A stretch of 64,000 nucleotides of DNA from an uncultured Lachnospiraceae bacterium (GCA_910576895.1 CAJTJZ010000007.1:23725-87724), one strand, 5' to 3'. Counted from the first letter of the stretch, positions 1 through 7,956 are shown. Numbers and translations: made by a program. Notes: generated by a model not told the origin, from the sequence alone.

Positions 1-50
1 ATTGTAATAAAAGTTTCATACGATTATTTCTCCATTTCTATTTCATATAC

Positions 51-180
51 AGTTCGTGCCGACCGCAGATGTGACGCATCCTATTTTTTGTCATGCCCGA
101 ATGGGTATGACCTGCCTTGTGCGGTCGTGCACATCATGTTATACTGAGCGGTCATGTTTTTCGACCGTCAGTATAATTAT
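51..180. repeat. Structured intergenic repeat, copy 1
   Basis: This is the first of three related elements (the others are at 25502-25603 and 60929-60961). It has an outer hairpin built on GACCGCA / TGCGGTC near 61 and 119, with a variable interior that carries its own small hairpin (TCATGCCC / GGGTATGA, about 91-110). A second hairpin follows, ATACTGAGCGGTC / GACCGTCAGTAT, at about 141-175. The right half is almost identical to copy 2, while the interior differs in length and sequence. Its right edge overlaps the stop codon of the minus-strand permease. It could act as a transcript end, a processing site or a small mobile palindromic element. Confidence 0.8.
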
Positions 181-851
181 CCAAAATCTCGTTTCTTTTG
201 TATTTTAACAGAAATAAAAATTCCTGCAAGAAAAATTAAAACTGCAATAAGAAATACAAGCAGAACGCATTCGAAGAGATGATTGTTTATCCATGTTAGA
301 AAAGAAAATACAAGGTTTGAATTTGATTCTTCTTGAATTATATCCATAGCAATGCTTCCAAGAATAAAAAGTAAAAATCCGGGAATCATACGAATCAATC
401 CCATCACTTGTTGGCTTTTTAATTCTCCGACCAGATAAAATATGGTATATTGTATGGAAAGCATAATAAGAGCAGTAGCTGCCACACCAATATAAAAGAT
501 AAGAATCATAGAAGATAGTTCTATATGATTGACAATGCAAACAAGAACTGTGCCAAGTCCTCCAAAAAATAGAGTAAGTAGCAATAAAGATAAGCCATAA
601 AGGAATCTTCCGAAAACTCTATCTTTTACGGTTGCAGGTAACATTAGCAAAAAGCCATACGTATTTGCTGGATTCATAGTAAATGGCGTTGACGATAAAA
701 TCATACTTCCAAATACCATATAAAGTGATCCCCAATAAGGATTTTTTTGGGCAAAAGAAAGTATTACAGCAATCATAATGAATAACCATATAAGATGCCC
801 TTGCATTTTTGTTATCATTCTATCAATTTGTAAAAAGTAAAGTGCTCTCAT
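177..851 (-). CDS. ABC-2 type transporter permease
   Basis: Integral membrane subunit of an ABC exporter, about 224 residues with six hydrophobic segments (near residues 15-30, 40-60, 90-115, 120-145, 160-180 and 195-220) and no soluble domain. An earlier ATG at 869 overlaps the ATPase stop codon, but the GGGGAG that starts there is correctly placed as the ribosome site of the ATG at 851, so 851 is preferred. The gene follows the ATPase directly and the two surely form one transporter with the GntR regulator upstream. The substrate is not visible; YtrA-linked exporters of this kind often respond to cell-envelope stress or peptide antibiotics. The stop codon lies at the edge of a structured repeat. 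Confidence 0.85.
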   Translation of the reverse strand: MRALYFLQIDRMITKMQGHLIWLFIMIAVILSFAQKNPYWGSLYMVFGSMILSSTPFTMNPANTYGFLLMLPATVKDRVFGRFLYGLSLLLLTLFFGGLGTVLVCIVNHIELSSMILIFYIGVAATALIMLSIQYTIFYLVGELKSQQVMGLIRMIPGFLLFILGSIAMDIIQEESNSNLVFSFLTWINNHLFECVLLVFLIAVLIFLAGIFISVKIQKKRDFG

Positions 852-865
852 AAAAATCTCTCCCC

Positions 866-1732
866 TCATTTTTGTTTGCTTTGAATATCACGAATATAAT
901 GAATCACAATTTGATCAATATTTGGTTTTTCCAATATAAAATTTTTTGAAAGCAGCGTTGCCTTATCTGTTGGCAAGATGGCTTCAAAACCAAATTGATT
1001 TTTTTCAATACCAATTAATTCTTTTGTAAGATTTTGATCTATTTCATTCAGATCTCCTTTTACTAAAAGAAAATTTTCCAAAATTTCATCTTTCATATCA
1101 TATAAAATCTTTTTTCCATCATTAATAAAAAAGATATAATCTGCAATTTGTTCTAAATCACTTAAAATATGAGTAGAAAATAAAACGCTTCGTTCTCCGT
1201 CTGCAATATATTCTTGCAAAAGCTTTAAAATATCGGCACGCATAACAGTATCAAGTCCATTAGTGGCTTCATCTAATATTAATAATTTTGTATCTCTTGC
1301 AAAAACAGCAGCAAACATTAATTTAACTTTCATTCCTCTGGAAAAATCTGCAATTTTTTTATTTACTGGTAAATTCCATTCGGAAACTCTTTGATCAAAT
1401 TTATCTTTATCAAAATCAGGATAAAAATTTTTTAAAATAGTACGGATTTCCTTTATTTTCATAGTTACTGGAAAATAAGAGGAGTCTCCAATATAGCCAA
1501 TACTTTTTTTATATGCAATTGGATTTTTGCTGCAAGTTTCTCCATTAATCGTGATTGTACCAGAATCACTTTTACACATTCCTGTAATTAAATTTAAAGT
1601 AGTTGTCTTTCCAGCTCCATTTTGTCCAATATAACCCATAATATAACCCTTTGGAAGTGTAAAACTAATATCCTTTAGAGTAAAATCATTGTAGTGTTTG
1701 CTGATATTTTCTACTATTAAAATTTCTTCCAT
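866..1732 (-). CDS. ABC transporter ATP-binding protein
   Basis: Cytoplasmic ATPase of the exporter, 288 residues. Walker A is GQNGAGKTT at residues 36-44. The signature region reads FSRGMK rather than LSGGQ, a variant common in exporters of this class. Walker B with the catalytic glutamate is LLILDEATNGLD around residue 150, and the switch histidine lies in FSTHIL. The last 70 residues form a weakly conserved tail often seen in drug or bacteriocin exporters. It lies between the GntR gene (24 bp gap) and the permease, forming a three-gene minus-strand operon. Assignment as an ATPase is certain; the substrate is unknown. Confidence 0.95.
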   Translation of the reverse strand: MEEILIVENISKHYNDFTLKDISFTLPKGYIMGYIGQNGAGKTTTLNLITGMCKSDSGTITINGETCSKNPIAYKKSIGYIGDSSYFPVTMKIKEIRTILKNFYPDFDKDKFDQRVSEWNLPVNKKIADFSRGMKVKLMFAAVFARDTKLLILDEATNGLDTVMRADILKLLQEYIADGERSVLFSTHILSDLEQIADYIFFINDGKKILYDMKDEILENFLLVKGDLNEIDQNLTKELIGIEKNQFGFEAILPTDKATLLSKNFILEKPNIDQIVIHYIRDIQSKQK

Positions 1733-1756
1733 AGCGTTTGCCCTCCATTTCTTTTT

Positions 1757-2137
1757 TTATGTTTCTTTCTCTTTCCATAATTGACTGCATATGGTAAGCA
1801 GTTCTTGTTCTGACATATGAATTACTTTTGCAGTTTCAATTGCAGTCATTAATCCTGATTCAATGCGTTTTAAATATTGTTCCCGTAAAAAATTATTTTC
1901 TACAGAGAGTACTATACTGCCTTTTCCTCGCATAGTTGCAATAAAACCTTCAGTTTCTAAGTCATTGTAGGCTCTTGTAGTTGTAATAACACTAACACCG
2001 ATTTCCTTTGCTAATTGCCGAATGGAAGGAAGGATTTCTCCTTCTTTTATTTGTCCATTTAAAATTTGTTCTTTAATTTGTTCCTTAATTTGAGCATAAA
2101 TAGGAAGCTCAGATTGATTGGATAATAGTATTTTCAT
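1757..2137 (-). CDS. GntR-family regulator, YtrA type
   Basis: Transcriptional repressor of 126 residues, the short length typical of the YtrA subfamily. A winged-helix DNA-binding domain spans residues 10-78 (LPIYAQIKEQIKEQI, LPSIRQLAKEIGVS, GFIATMRGKGS), followed by a short helical dimerisation tail. It is the first gene of the operon with the ABC ATPase and permease, and a 16-bp perfect inverted repeat lies just upstream. YtrA-family regulators normally repress their own ABC transporter operon until a cell-wall-active agent is present, so autoregulation is likely. The inducer cannot be read from the sequence. Confidence 0.93.
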   Translation of the reverse strand: MKILLSNQSELPIYAQIKEQIKEQILNGQIKEGEILPSIRQLAKEIGVSVITTTRAYNDLETEGFIATMRGKGSIVLSVENNFLREQYLKRIESGLMTAIETAKVIHMSEQELLTICSQLWKEKET

Positions 2138-2175
2138 ATTGATTGATACCTCCGGTTGATATCATTTAAAAGTAT

Positions 2176-2223
2176 ATACTGCATATACTGTATATATTAC
2201 ATTATACACAGTATATGCAGTAT
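2176..2223. promoter_or_regulatory. Probable GntR operator
   Basis: Two perfect 16-bp inverted arms, ATACTGCATATACTGT (2176-2191) and ACAGTATATGCAGTAT (2208-2223), flank a 16-bp AT-rich spacer. The element sits 39 bp upstream of the GntR start codon, where the promoter of the minus-strand operon must lie, which fits repression by the adjacent YtrA-type protein. It also lies 60 bp upstream of the promoter of the small peptide gene on the other strand, so it might influence both. Confidence 0.75.
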
Positions 2224-2285
2224 GTCAAGATAAAAAATGTCGATTATTGCATATTTTCAATTTTAGAAGGAACATCAAATTTTAT

Positions 2286-2314
2286 TTGGATTTTTTGGCA
2301 GATTATGATATACT
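2286..2314 (+). promoter_or_regulatory. Sigma-A promoter of small peptide gene
   Basis: TTGGAT (2286-2291), a 17-bp spacer and TATACT (2309-2314) form a convincing promoter. Transcription would begin near 2321 and give a leader of about 40 nucleotides before the peptide start at 2361. Confidence 0.7.
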
Positions 2315-2360
2315 TTCTTTGTTGTTCAACCGATACCCGACAATGGGAGAAGGTGTTTAC

Positions 2361-2462
2361 ATGGAATTTATCGCTTCTTTTATTATTGCTGTTATGGCAA
2401 ACGTGATTAGCCACCTCGCTTGCAAATGGTTAGACAGAAGGAACAATAAGGACAATAAATAG
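2361..2462 (+). CDS. 33-residue hydrophobic peptide, type I toxin-like
   Basis: The encoded peptide begins MEFIASFIIAVMANVI and ends in a charged tail, CKWLDRRNNKDNK. This single membrane segment followed by W-L-D-R and a basic/acidic tail is the layout of Fst/TxpA-like type I toxins and of the small holin-like peptides frequent in Clostridia. The start is fixed by GGGAGAAGG ten bases upstream. A good promoter (2286-2314) precedes it and a strong hairpin (2498-2535) follows, which on the minus strand would stop a convergent antisense RNA. The antisense promoter itself was not located. The toxin role is therefore an inference from architecture and context; an ordinary small membrane protein is the alternative. 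Longer in-frame readings starting upstream lack a ribosome site. Confidence 0.65.
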   Translation: MEFIASFIIAVMANVISHLACKWLDRRNNKDNK

Positions 2463-2497
2463 CCTAGTGGATGCTTGACCACTGAAAAAAACAAGAA

Positions 2498-2535
2498 GAA
2501 TCCCTCAACTGTACGTCACTACGGTTGGGGGATTC
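2498..2535. terminator. Bidirectional terminator hairpin
   Basis: GAATCCCTCAAC (2498-2509) pairs with GTTGGGGGATTC (2524-2535), with one G-T pair. On the minus strand the hairpin is followed by CTTCTTGTTTTTTT, a good U-tract; on the plus strand the tail is weaker (GTTTCTTC). It closes the small peptide transcript and any minus-strand RNA arriving from the right. Confidence 0.75.
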
Positions 2536-2719
2536 GTTTCTTCGTCTACATGGACTTATCACTTCTTTTAGCCTAATGGCATTATAGCATATGCAACTTT
2601 TCTTTGCAAGATACATTTTCTTTAATTTTTACTGTTAAATTTACCATTTGTCTGCATATGGTTTAATTTTATTGTTTTTATAGAAATAATGAACGGTCTC
2701 GAAAAATTGAGTTTATTTT

Positions 2720-3337
2720 TTATGTTTTTAAATATTTTTTCTTAAGCCTTCTAAAACCTCGCCAACAATGAAATAAAACCCAAAGTAGGAAAAAAGTACA
2801 TAAAGACATAAGAGTCATATAAATTAAAAAAATATAAATGCCGCCTCCTGTATTAGTAAAAGTCCACCAAGAAAATCCCATACCAGAATCTGCCCACCTA
2901 GAAAAAAGCATAATTAACATAGTTATTTGATAAGTAATGGTACAAAAAATTGTAATAATAATTGGTAATAGTCTTCGATGATATATTTTTTCTAATAAGG
3001 TTAGCTTTGATTCCATATCACTAAAAATAGTATCATTTTCTTTTGTGGAACTTGCAGGTCTGCAAAAATAATTCCATCCAAAATAGCTAAATAGATATTC
3101 CCATCCATAATCACGAAACATTTGTAAATAAGCTGGTTTTTCTGAGATAGAAATATCGCTAAAGTCTAAGCGATAAATCATATCTTCTTTTTTACATGAT
3201 TCAAAAAAATAAAATCCGGGAGGAATAAATTTTGTTAAGCGGTAGCCTTGTTGATGCTGCTGCCGTAAAAAATGTTCTTCTTCTTCAAAATCTACCATAG
3301 TAAAATAGCGAAACATTCTTTTTTTTATTTTATTCAT
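2720..3337 (-). CDS. DUF2812 membrane protein
   Basis: About 205 residues. The N-terminal half is the DUF2812 domain: an acidic start (VDFEEEEHFLRQQHQQGY), the aromatic motif PPGFYFF, and DYGWEYL. Two membrane segments lie in the C-terminal half (near residues 125-145 and 165-190), followed by a basic end. Function is unknown, but DUF2812 genes are regularly paired with PadR regulators in Clostridia, as here. The ATG at 3337 is chosen because GAGGAG lies just upstream and it overlaps the PadR stop by 8 bp, which suggests translational coupling; an earlier ATG at 3376 would overlap PadR by 47 bp without a ribosome site. Confidence 0.85.
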   Translation of the reverse strand: MNKIKKRMFRYFTMVDFEEEEHFLRQQHQQGYRLTKFIPPGFYFFESCKKEDMIYRLDFSDISISEKPAYLQMFRDYGWEYLFSYFGWNYFCRPASSTKENDTIFSDMESKLTLLEKIYHRRLLPIIITIFCTITYQITMLIMLFSRWADSGMGFSWWTFTNTGGGIYIFLIYMTLMSLCTFFLLWVLFHCWRGFRRLKKKYLKT

Positions 3338-3656
3338 TCGTTTTCTCCTCTCTGCTGTTTTTATATAATCGCTCAATGCGTTTTATTTCCAGTGCTAAAA
3401 TTTCTTTTCCAAGTTCTGTAATGAGATAAAATTTCCGTTTTTCTTCTTCTTTTACAAATTGGATAAGGCCATCTTTTTCCATTTTTGATAAAGTACCATA
3501 CATTGTTCCGGGACTAATGGAAACTTCTCCTTGTGTCATTTTTTTTACTTTTTGCCCAATATGATATCCATGCATTTCTTTTTGCAAGCAGAACAAGATA
3601 TAAAATCCTGTTTCTGTCATGGGTACATAGATACGCCGAATTCTATCTTCTATCAT
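3330..3656 (-). CDS. PadR-family transcriptional regulator
   Basis: 108-residue winged-helix repressor. The PadR core runs from TETGFYILFCLQKEMHGYHIGQ through ISPGTMYGTLSKMEKDGLI to YLITELGKEIL, and a C-terminal helix serves dimerisation. The start at 3656 is preferred because AGGAAAAA precedes it; the reading frame is open upstream to 3731 but that stretch is promoter and operator. Two operator-like repeats overlap its promoter, so it probably represses itself and the DUF2812 gene behind it. The effector is unknown. Confidence 0.92.
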   Translation of the reverse strand: MIEDRIRRIYVPMTETGFYILFCLQKEMHGYHIGQKVKKMTQGEVSISPGTMYGTLSKMEKDGLIQFVKEEEKRKFYLITELGKEILALEIKRIERLYKNSREEKTNE

Positions 3657-3681
3657 AGTATTTTTCCTGTTCTTTTTTATT

Positions 3682-3731
3682 ATATCGCATCTCGATATAG
3701 ATACTATATCACACCTCGATATAATAGTCAA
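3682..3731 (-). promoter_or_regulatory. PadR promoter with two overlapping operators
   Basis: On the minus strand TTGACT (3731-3726), 17 bp and TATAGT (3708-3703) form the promoter. Two 17-bp inverted-repeat sites, ATATCGCATCTCGATAT (3682-3698) and ATATCACACCTCGATAT (3706-3722), lie 24 bp apart and cover the -10 region, the spacer and the first transcribed bases. The placement is that expected for direct repression, most likely by the PadR protein itself. Confidence 0.75.
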
Positions 3732-3753
3732 TGTATTTTTGATAAATAATAAA

Positions 3754-3786
3754 AAAAGGAATGTTTATTTTTTTCACATTCCTTTT
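3754..3786 (-). terminator. Terminator of the moeB/thiF-like gene
   Basis: An 11-bp perfect stem, AAAAGGAATGT (3754-3764) with ACATTCCTTTT (3776-3786), is followed on the minus strand by TTTATTATTTATC, giving a standard intrinsic terminator 24 bp past the stop codon of the gene at 3810. Confidence 0.8.
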
Positions 3787-3809
3787 CTATCCTTGCTTTT
3801 GCTTATTTA

Positions 3810-4586
3810 TTAAAAGAATTTTTGATTTATAGAATGATTGCCACAAACAGGACAAGAGCTAGTTCTATTTGGCAGTTTTATTTTCCGAAATTCCATTGTG
3901 AGTCCATCATAAGTAAGAAAATATCCTGTTAAAAGATTTCCTATATTTAAAAGATATTTGATAGCTTCCATTGCTTGTATACTTCCAATAATACCAGTTA
4001 CAGCTCCAAGAATACCTTCTTGTCTGCAATTAGGTACAATTGTTTCTTTTGGTGGTTCTTCAAAAATACAACGGTAACAAGGTCCTTGTTCTGGAACATA
4101 GGTCATTGTCTGTCCCTGAAAGCGGATAACACCTGCATGGGAAAATGGTTTTTTTGCTAAAACACAGGCATCATTAATTAAAAATTTTGTAGAAAAATTA
4201 TCCGTTGCATCAAGAATAAAGTCATAGTCTTTCATTAATTCCATAATATTGTCTGCATCAATACATTGTTCATAAGTAATGACTTGAATATTAGGATTTC
4301 TTTCCAGTACCGCCTGTTTTGCAGATTCTACTTTTGATTTTTTCACCGCTTTTTCTGTATGAATAATTTGTCTTTGTAAATTAGATAAATCCACACTATC
4401 ATGATCGGCAATGCCAATTGTGCCAACACCAGCACAGGCAAGATATAAAATTGCTGGAGAGCCAAGCCCACCAGCACCGATAACAAGAACTTTGCTATGT
4501 AATAGTTTTTCTTGTCCTTTTACACCAATTTCTTTGATTAAAATATTTCTTTCATAACGTTCGTTTTGTTCTTTGGATAGTTCCAT
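3810..4586 (-). CDS. ThiF/MoeB-family adenylyltransferase
   Basis: 258-residue E1-like enzyme that adenylates the C-terminus of a ubiquitin-fold sulfur carrier (ThiS, MoaD or similar). The nucleotide site GAGGLGSP is at residues 37-44, with the conserved Arg/Gln of LSNLQRQ at 68-73 and DATDN at 126-130. Zinc ligands are the pairs C170/C173 and C245/C248. C187 in NCRQEG is at the position of the catalytic cysteine. The gene stands alone between its own terminator and a divergent fru promoter, with no sulfur-carrier, thi or moa gene next to it, so the partner cannot be named. The closest plain label is MoeB/ThiF/HesA. Confidence 0.9.
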   Translation of the reverse strand: MELSKEQNERYERNILIKEIGVKGQEKLLHSKVLVIGAGGLGSPAILYLACAGVGTIGIADHDSVDLSNLQRQIIHTEKAVKKSKVESAKQAVLERNPNIQVITYEQCIDADNIMELMKDYDFILDATDNFSTKFLINDACVLAKKPFSHAGVIRFQGQTMTYVPEQGPCYRCIFEEPPKETIVPNCRQEGILGAVTGIIGSIQAMEAIKYLLNIGNLLTGYFLTYDGLTMEFRKIKLPNRTSSCPVCGNHSINQKFF

Positions 4587-4879
4587 ATAATTCCCTACTT
4601 TCTGATTTTATCATGATATCATTTGATTGTCTTTATTATTATCGGTTTATTTTTTGCCGTTTTATAGATTTTTCTTTCTTTTTCTTATATAGTTTGTATT
4701 TTTTGCAGCTTAATTAATAAAAAAATGTTTTTTTCATACAATAGATTAGGTAATATAAGCAAAAAAAATTTTATAAATATAAAAATAAAGAAAAAGATAA
4801 ACAGTCAAATAAAATTAAATTCAATTAAAAATATGCAAAATATACAAAAATAAATCAAAAATTTTGTGAATTAGTTTGA

Positions 4880-4908
4880 TTGACTTTGACTGATTATGAC
4901 TGTATAAT
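4880..4908 (+). promoter_or_regulatory. fru operon promoter with repeated TGACT/TGATT
   Basis: TTGACT (4880-4885), 17 bp and TATAAT (4903-4908) lie 30 bp upstream of fruK. The region 4876-4902 repeats a TGA-containing decamer about three times (TTGATTGACT, TTGACTGATT, ATGACTG). Direct repeats of this kind over the promoter are typical operators for DeoR-type sugar repressors, and such a gene ends this operon. The 260 bp farther upstream (4620-4879) is very AT-rich with no further feature seen. Confidence 0.8.
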
Positions 4909-4937
4909 ACAAGAAAATTCAACAAGGAGGAGAAGGT

Positions 4938-5864
4938 ATGATTTATACAGTTACTTTTAATCCATCGCTGGATTATATTGTTTCCGTAGAGGACTTTAAG
5001 CTGGGGCTTACAAATCGAACGAGTTCTGAACGGATTCTTCCCGGTGGAAAAGGGTTAAATGTTTCTATGGTACTTGGAAATCTTGGAATCGAAAGTACTG
5101 CATTGGGATTTATTGCAGGATTTACAGGACAGGAAATTATTCATCGTATCGAAGAAATGGGCGTGAAATCAGATTTTATTTCAATTGACAGTGGAATTTC
5201 AAGAATTAATCTAAAGCTAACATCGATTGATGGAACGGAAATTAATGGTTGTGGACCAGAAATTCATGAAAATGAAGTACAGGAACTAATGGAAAAACTA
5301 GATATTTTAGGTGCAGAGGATATTTTAGTTTTAGCAGGCAGTATACCGAAATCTATGCCAGATGATATTTATAGGCAGATTATGGAACGGCTTTATAAAA
5401 AAGGGATTATGACAGTGGTAGATGCTACTAAGGACTTACTTATGAATGTATTAGAGTATCATCCGTTTTTGATAAAGCCAAATAATCATGAATTAGGTGA
5501 AATTTTTAAAGTGCAGTTACAGACAAGAGAATCCGTAGTTCCTTATGCAAAGAAATTAAAAGAGATGGGAGCTAGAAATGTACTTGTATCTATGGCAGGA
5601 CAGGGTGCTGTATTAGTAGCAGAAAATGAGGAAGTTTATGACCTTCCAGCACCAAAAGGAACACTGGTAAATGGTGTTGGAGCTGGGGATTCTATGGTTG
5701 CAGGATTTGTTGCAGGATGGCTAGAGAAAAAGGATTATAAGTATGCATTTCATATGGGAATATCTGCTGGAAGTGCAAGTGCTTTTTCAGAACTTTTAGC
5801 GACAAAAGAGGAAATACAAGCAGTTTATCAACAGATAGTAGATAGTGATATAAATAAAAGATAA
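4938..5864 (+). CDS. fruK: 1-phosphofructokinase
   Basis: 308-residue PfkB-family kinase that converts fructose 1-phosphate, made by the fructose PTS, to fructose 1,6-bisphosphate. The N-terminus TVTFNPSLDYIV and the glycine-rich PGGKGLNVS (about residues 36-44) are the sugar-binding signature of the tagatose/1-phosphofructokinase group. The C-terminal VNGVGAGDSMVAGF, near residue 250, carries the catalytic Asp and anion hole. AAGGAGGAGAAGG sets the start. It is first in the operon, directly followed by the transporter fruA, which makes the fructose assignment firm over the related tagatose kinase. Confidence 0.95.
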   Translation: MIYTVTFNPSLDYIVSVEDFKLGLTNRTSSERILPGGKGLNVSMVLGNLGIESTALGFIAGFTGQEIIHRIEEMGVKSDFISIDSGISRINLKLTSIDGTEINGCGPEIHENEVQELMEKLDILGAEDILVLAGSIPKSMPDDIYRQIMERLYKKGIMTVVDATKDLLMNVLEYHPFLIKPNNHELGEIFKVQLQTRESVVPYAKKLKEMGARNVLVSMAGQGAVLVAENEEVYDLPAPKGTLVNGVGAGDSMVAGFVAGWLEKKDYKYAFHMGISAGSASAFSELLATKEEIQAVYQQIVDSDINKR

Positions 5865-5909
5865 ATATTATATGTGAATAGGAAGATTTAGGTTAAGGAG
5901 ATGGGGCAT

Positions 5910-7829
5910 ATGAGGATTACAGAACTTTTAGATAGAAGAAGTATTTCTCTTACAGGAACGCCAAAGAGTAAAGAGGAAGCACTGGATCAAGTGGTAGACT
6001 TGATGGTAAAGAGTGGAAAAATTAATGATAAAGAAGCATATAGAAAGCAGGTATATGCAAGAGAAGAAGAAAGTACAACAGGAATCGGAGAGGGAATTGC
6101 AATTCCTCATGGAAAATGTGATGCTGTAAATAAACCGGGACTTGCAGCACTTGTAGTAAAAGATGGTGTGGATTTTGATGCTTTAGATGGAGAACCTGTT
6201 ACCTTGATTTTCTTGATTGCTGCTCCAAATACAAAGGATAATGTACATCTTGATGTATTAAGTAAATTATCTGTATTAATGATGGATGAAGATTTTTCTA
6301 ATTCTTTACGAAATGCAGCATCTATTGATGAATTTCTTGCGATTATTGATAAAGCAGATGCAGAGAAAGCAAGTATTGATGAAAGACTTTCTGATACAAA
6401 AATTGAAACTTCTTCTTCTGGATTAAAACTTTTAGCAGTTACTTCCTGTCCTACAGGAATTGCTCATACTTATATGGCAGCAGAGGGAGTTGAAAAAGCA
6501 GCAAGGGCAAAAAATATTTCCGTAAAAATAGAGACTAGAGGTTCTGCAGGTGCAAAAAATACATTGACAGCACAGGAAATTAAAGAAGCGGACTGTATTA
6601 TTGTAGCAGCAGATGCTCAAGTTCCTATGGATCGTTTTGATGGGAAAAAAGTAATTGAATGTCAAGTATCCGATGGTATTAGCAAAGCTCCGGAATTGCT
6701 GGAACGTGCGATTTCAGGGGATGTTCCAATCTATCATGCAGCAGCAGGATCAAATGCTTCTGCTCAAACACAGAAAAATAATGGTAGCATTGGACATCAA
6801 ATTTATACACAGCTTATGAATGGTGTATCCCATATGCTTCCATTTGTTGTAGGCGGTGGTATTTTAATTGCAATTTCCTTTTTGCTTGATGGTATGCTTG
6901 TCGATATGGATTCTCTTGATGTAGCAGAGCGTGGAAATTTTGGTACAATTACCCCAATTGCAGCATGGTTTAAAAATCTTGGTGGCGTTGCTTTTGGATT
7001 TATGCTTCCTGTACTTGCTGGCTTTATTGCAATGGCGATTGGCGATAGACCAGCACTGGCACTTGGCTTTGTAGGTGGTATGATTGCAGCAAATGGAACT
7101 TCTGGTTTTCTTGGTGCATTAGTAGCTGGATTTATTGCAGGTTATATTATTCTTTTGCTTCGCAAGATTTGTGATAATCTGCCAGAGTTTTTGGAAAAAA
7201 TCGCTCCTGTATTAATTTATCCTGTTGTTGGTATTTTGATTTTAGGGCTTATTATGTTCTTTATTGTAGAACCTGTTATGGGTGGTATTAATACAGCATT
7301 AAATAATGGATTAAGTTCTATGGGCGGTTCAAGTAAGTTAATTCTTGGATTGATTCTTGGCGGTATGATGGCAATTGATATGGGTGGCCCATTTAATAAA
7401 GCAGCTTATGTTTTTGGTACAGCTGCCATTGCTGCAGGAAATTATGATATTATGGCAGCCGTTATGATTGGCGGAATGACACCTCCATGTGCCATTGCAC
7501 TTGCAACACTTCTCTTTAAGAAAAAGTTTACAAAGGAAGAAAGAGATTCAGGTCCTACAAACTTTATTATGGGGCTTGCCTTTATTACAGAGGGAGCAAT
7601 TCCATTTGCAGCATCTGATCCACTTCATGTACTTCCGGCTTGTGTTGTTGGTTCTGGAGTTGCTGGAGCATTATCTATGATATTTAATTGTACTTTAATG
7701 GCACCACATGGCGGAATCTTTGTATTTCCAGTGGTAGGAAATGCAATGATGTATGTAGTTGCATTAGTTGCTGGTACATTAGTATCTACATTTTTACTTG
7801 GTGTATTAAAGAAAAATATTGAAGAATAG
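5910..7829 (+). CDS. fruA: Fructose PTS transporter, EIIABC fusion
   Basis: 639-residue permease that imports fructose and phosphorylates it at C1. Domain order is EIIA (about residues 1-150, phosphorylated His67 in IPHGKC), EIIB (about 172-270, phosphorylated Cys180 in TSCPTGIAHT) and EIIC (about 295-635, with GGMMAIDMGGPFNKAAY and FITEGAIPFAA typical of the fructose family). The start at 5910 is preferred over an ATG at 5901 because AAGGAG (5895-5900) would sit immediately against the latter. It lies 45 bp after fruK. The phosphoryl donors HPr and enzyme I are encoded just downstream. Confidence 0.96.
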   Translation: MRITELLDRRSISLTGTPKSKEEALDQVVDLMVKSGKINDKEAYRKQVYAREEESTTGIGEGIAIPHGKCDAVNKPGLAALVVKDGVDFDALDGEPVTLIFLIAAPNTKDNVHLDVLSKLSVLMMDEDFSNSLRNAASIDEFLAIIDKADAEKASIDERLSDTKIETSSSGLKLLAVTSCPTGIAHTYMAAEGVEKAARAKNISVKIETRGSAGAKNTLTAQEIKEADCIIVAADAQVPMDRFDGKKVIECQVSDGISKAPELLERAISGDVPIYHAAAGSNASAQTQKNNGSIGHQIYTQLMNGVSHMLPFVVGGGILIAISFLLDGMLVDMDSLDVAERGNFGTITPIAAWFKNLGGVAFGFMLPVLAGFIAMAIGDRPALALGFVGGMIAANGTSGFLGALVAGFIAGYIILLLRKICDNLPEFLEKIAPVLIYPVVGILILGLIMFFIVEPVMGGINTALNNGLSSMGGSSKLILGLILGGMMAIDMGGPFNKAAYVFGTAAIAAGNYDIMAAVMIGGMTPPCAIALATLLFKKKFTKEERDSGPTNFIMGLAFITEGAIPFAASDPLHVLPACVVGSGVAGALSMIFNCTLMAPHGGIFVFPVVGNAMMYVVALVAGTLVSTFLLGVLKKNIEE

Positions 7830-7855
7830 GAAAAAATATGTATAATAGTAAATAA

Positions 7856-7927
7856 TGACAGGCACTTCGTACCTGTCAAGGGACAGACACAGAGTATCTG
7901 TCAAAGGACAGACACAAAGTACCTGTC
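7856..7927 (+). repeat. Three tandem 25-bp imperfect hairpin repeats
   Basis: Between fruA and ptsH the motif GACAG(G/A)CAC..GTA(C/T)CTGTC is repeated three times with a 25-bp period: TGACAGG/CCTGTCA (7856-7878), GACAGA/TCTGTC (7882-7902) and GACAG/CTGTC (7907-7927). A decayed piece (GTGCCTGTCAAAGG) lies after ptsH near 8229. None is followed by a U-tract, so they are not terminators; they might stabilise or process the mRNA. Confidence 0.8.
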
Positions 7928-7956
7928 AATAATTAAAAAAGAAAGGAAGAATCATT

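Noticed and set aside
2215..2406. 63-codon plus-strand frame overlapping the small peptide gene
   Set aside because: It starts inside the GntR operator, lacks a ribosome site and is out of frame with the better-supported peptide at 2361.
3975..4160. Opposite-strand frames within thiF-like and other long genes
   Set aside because: They are shadows of strongly supported genes and lack ribosome sites.
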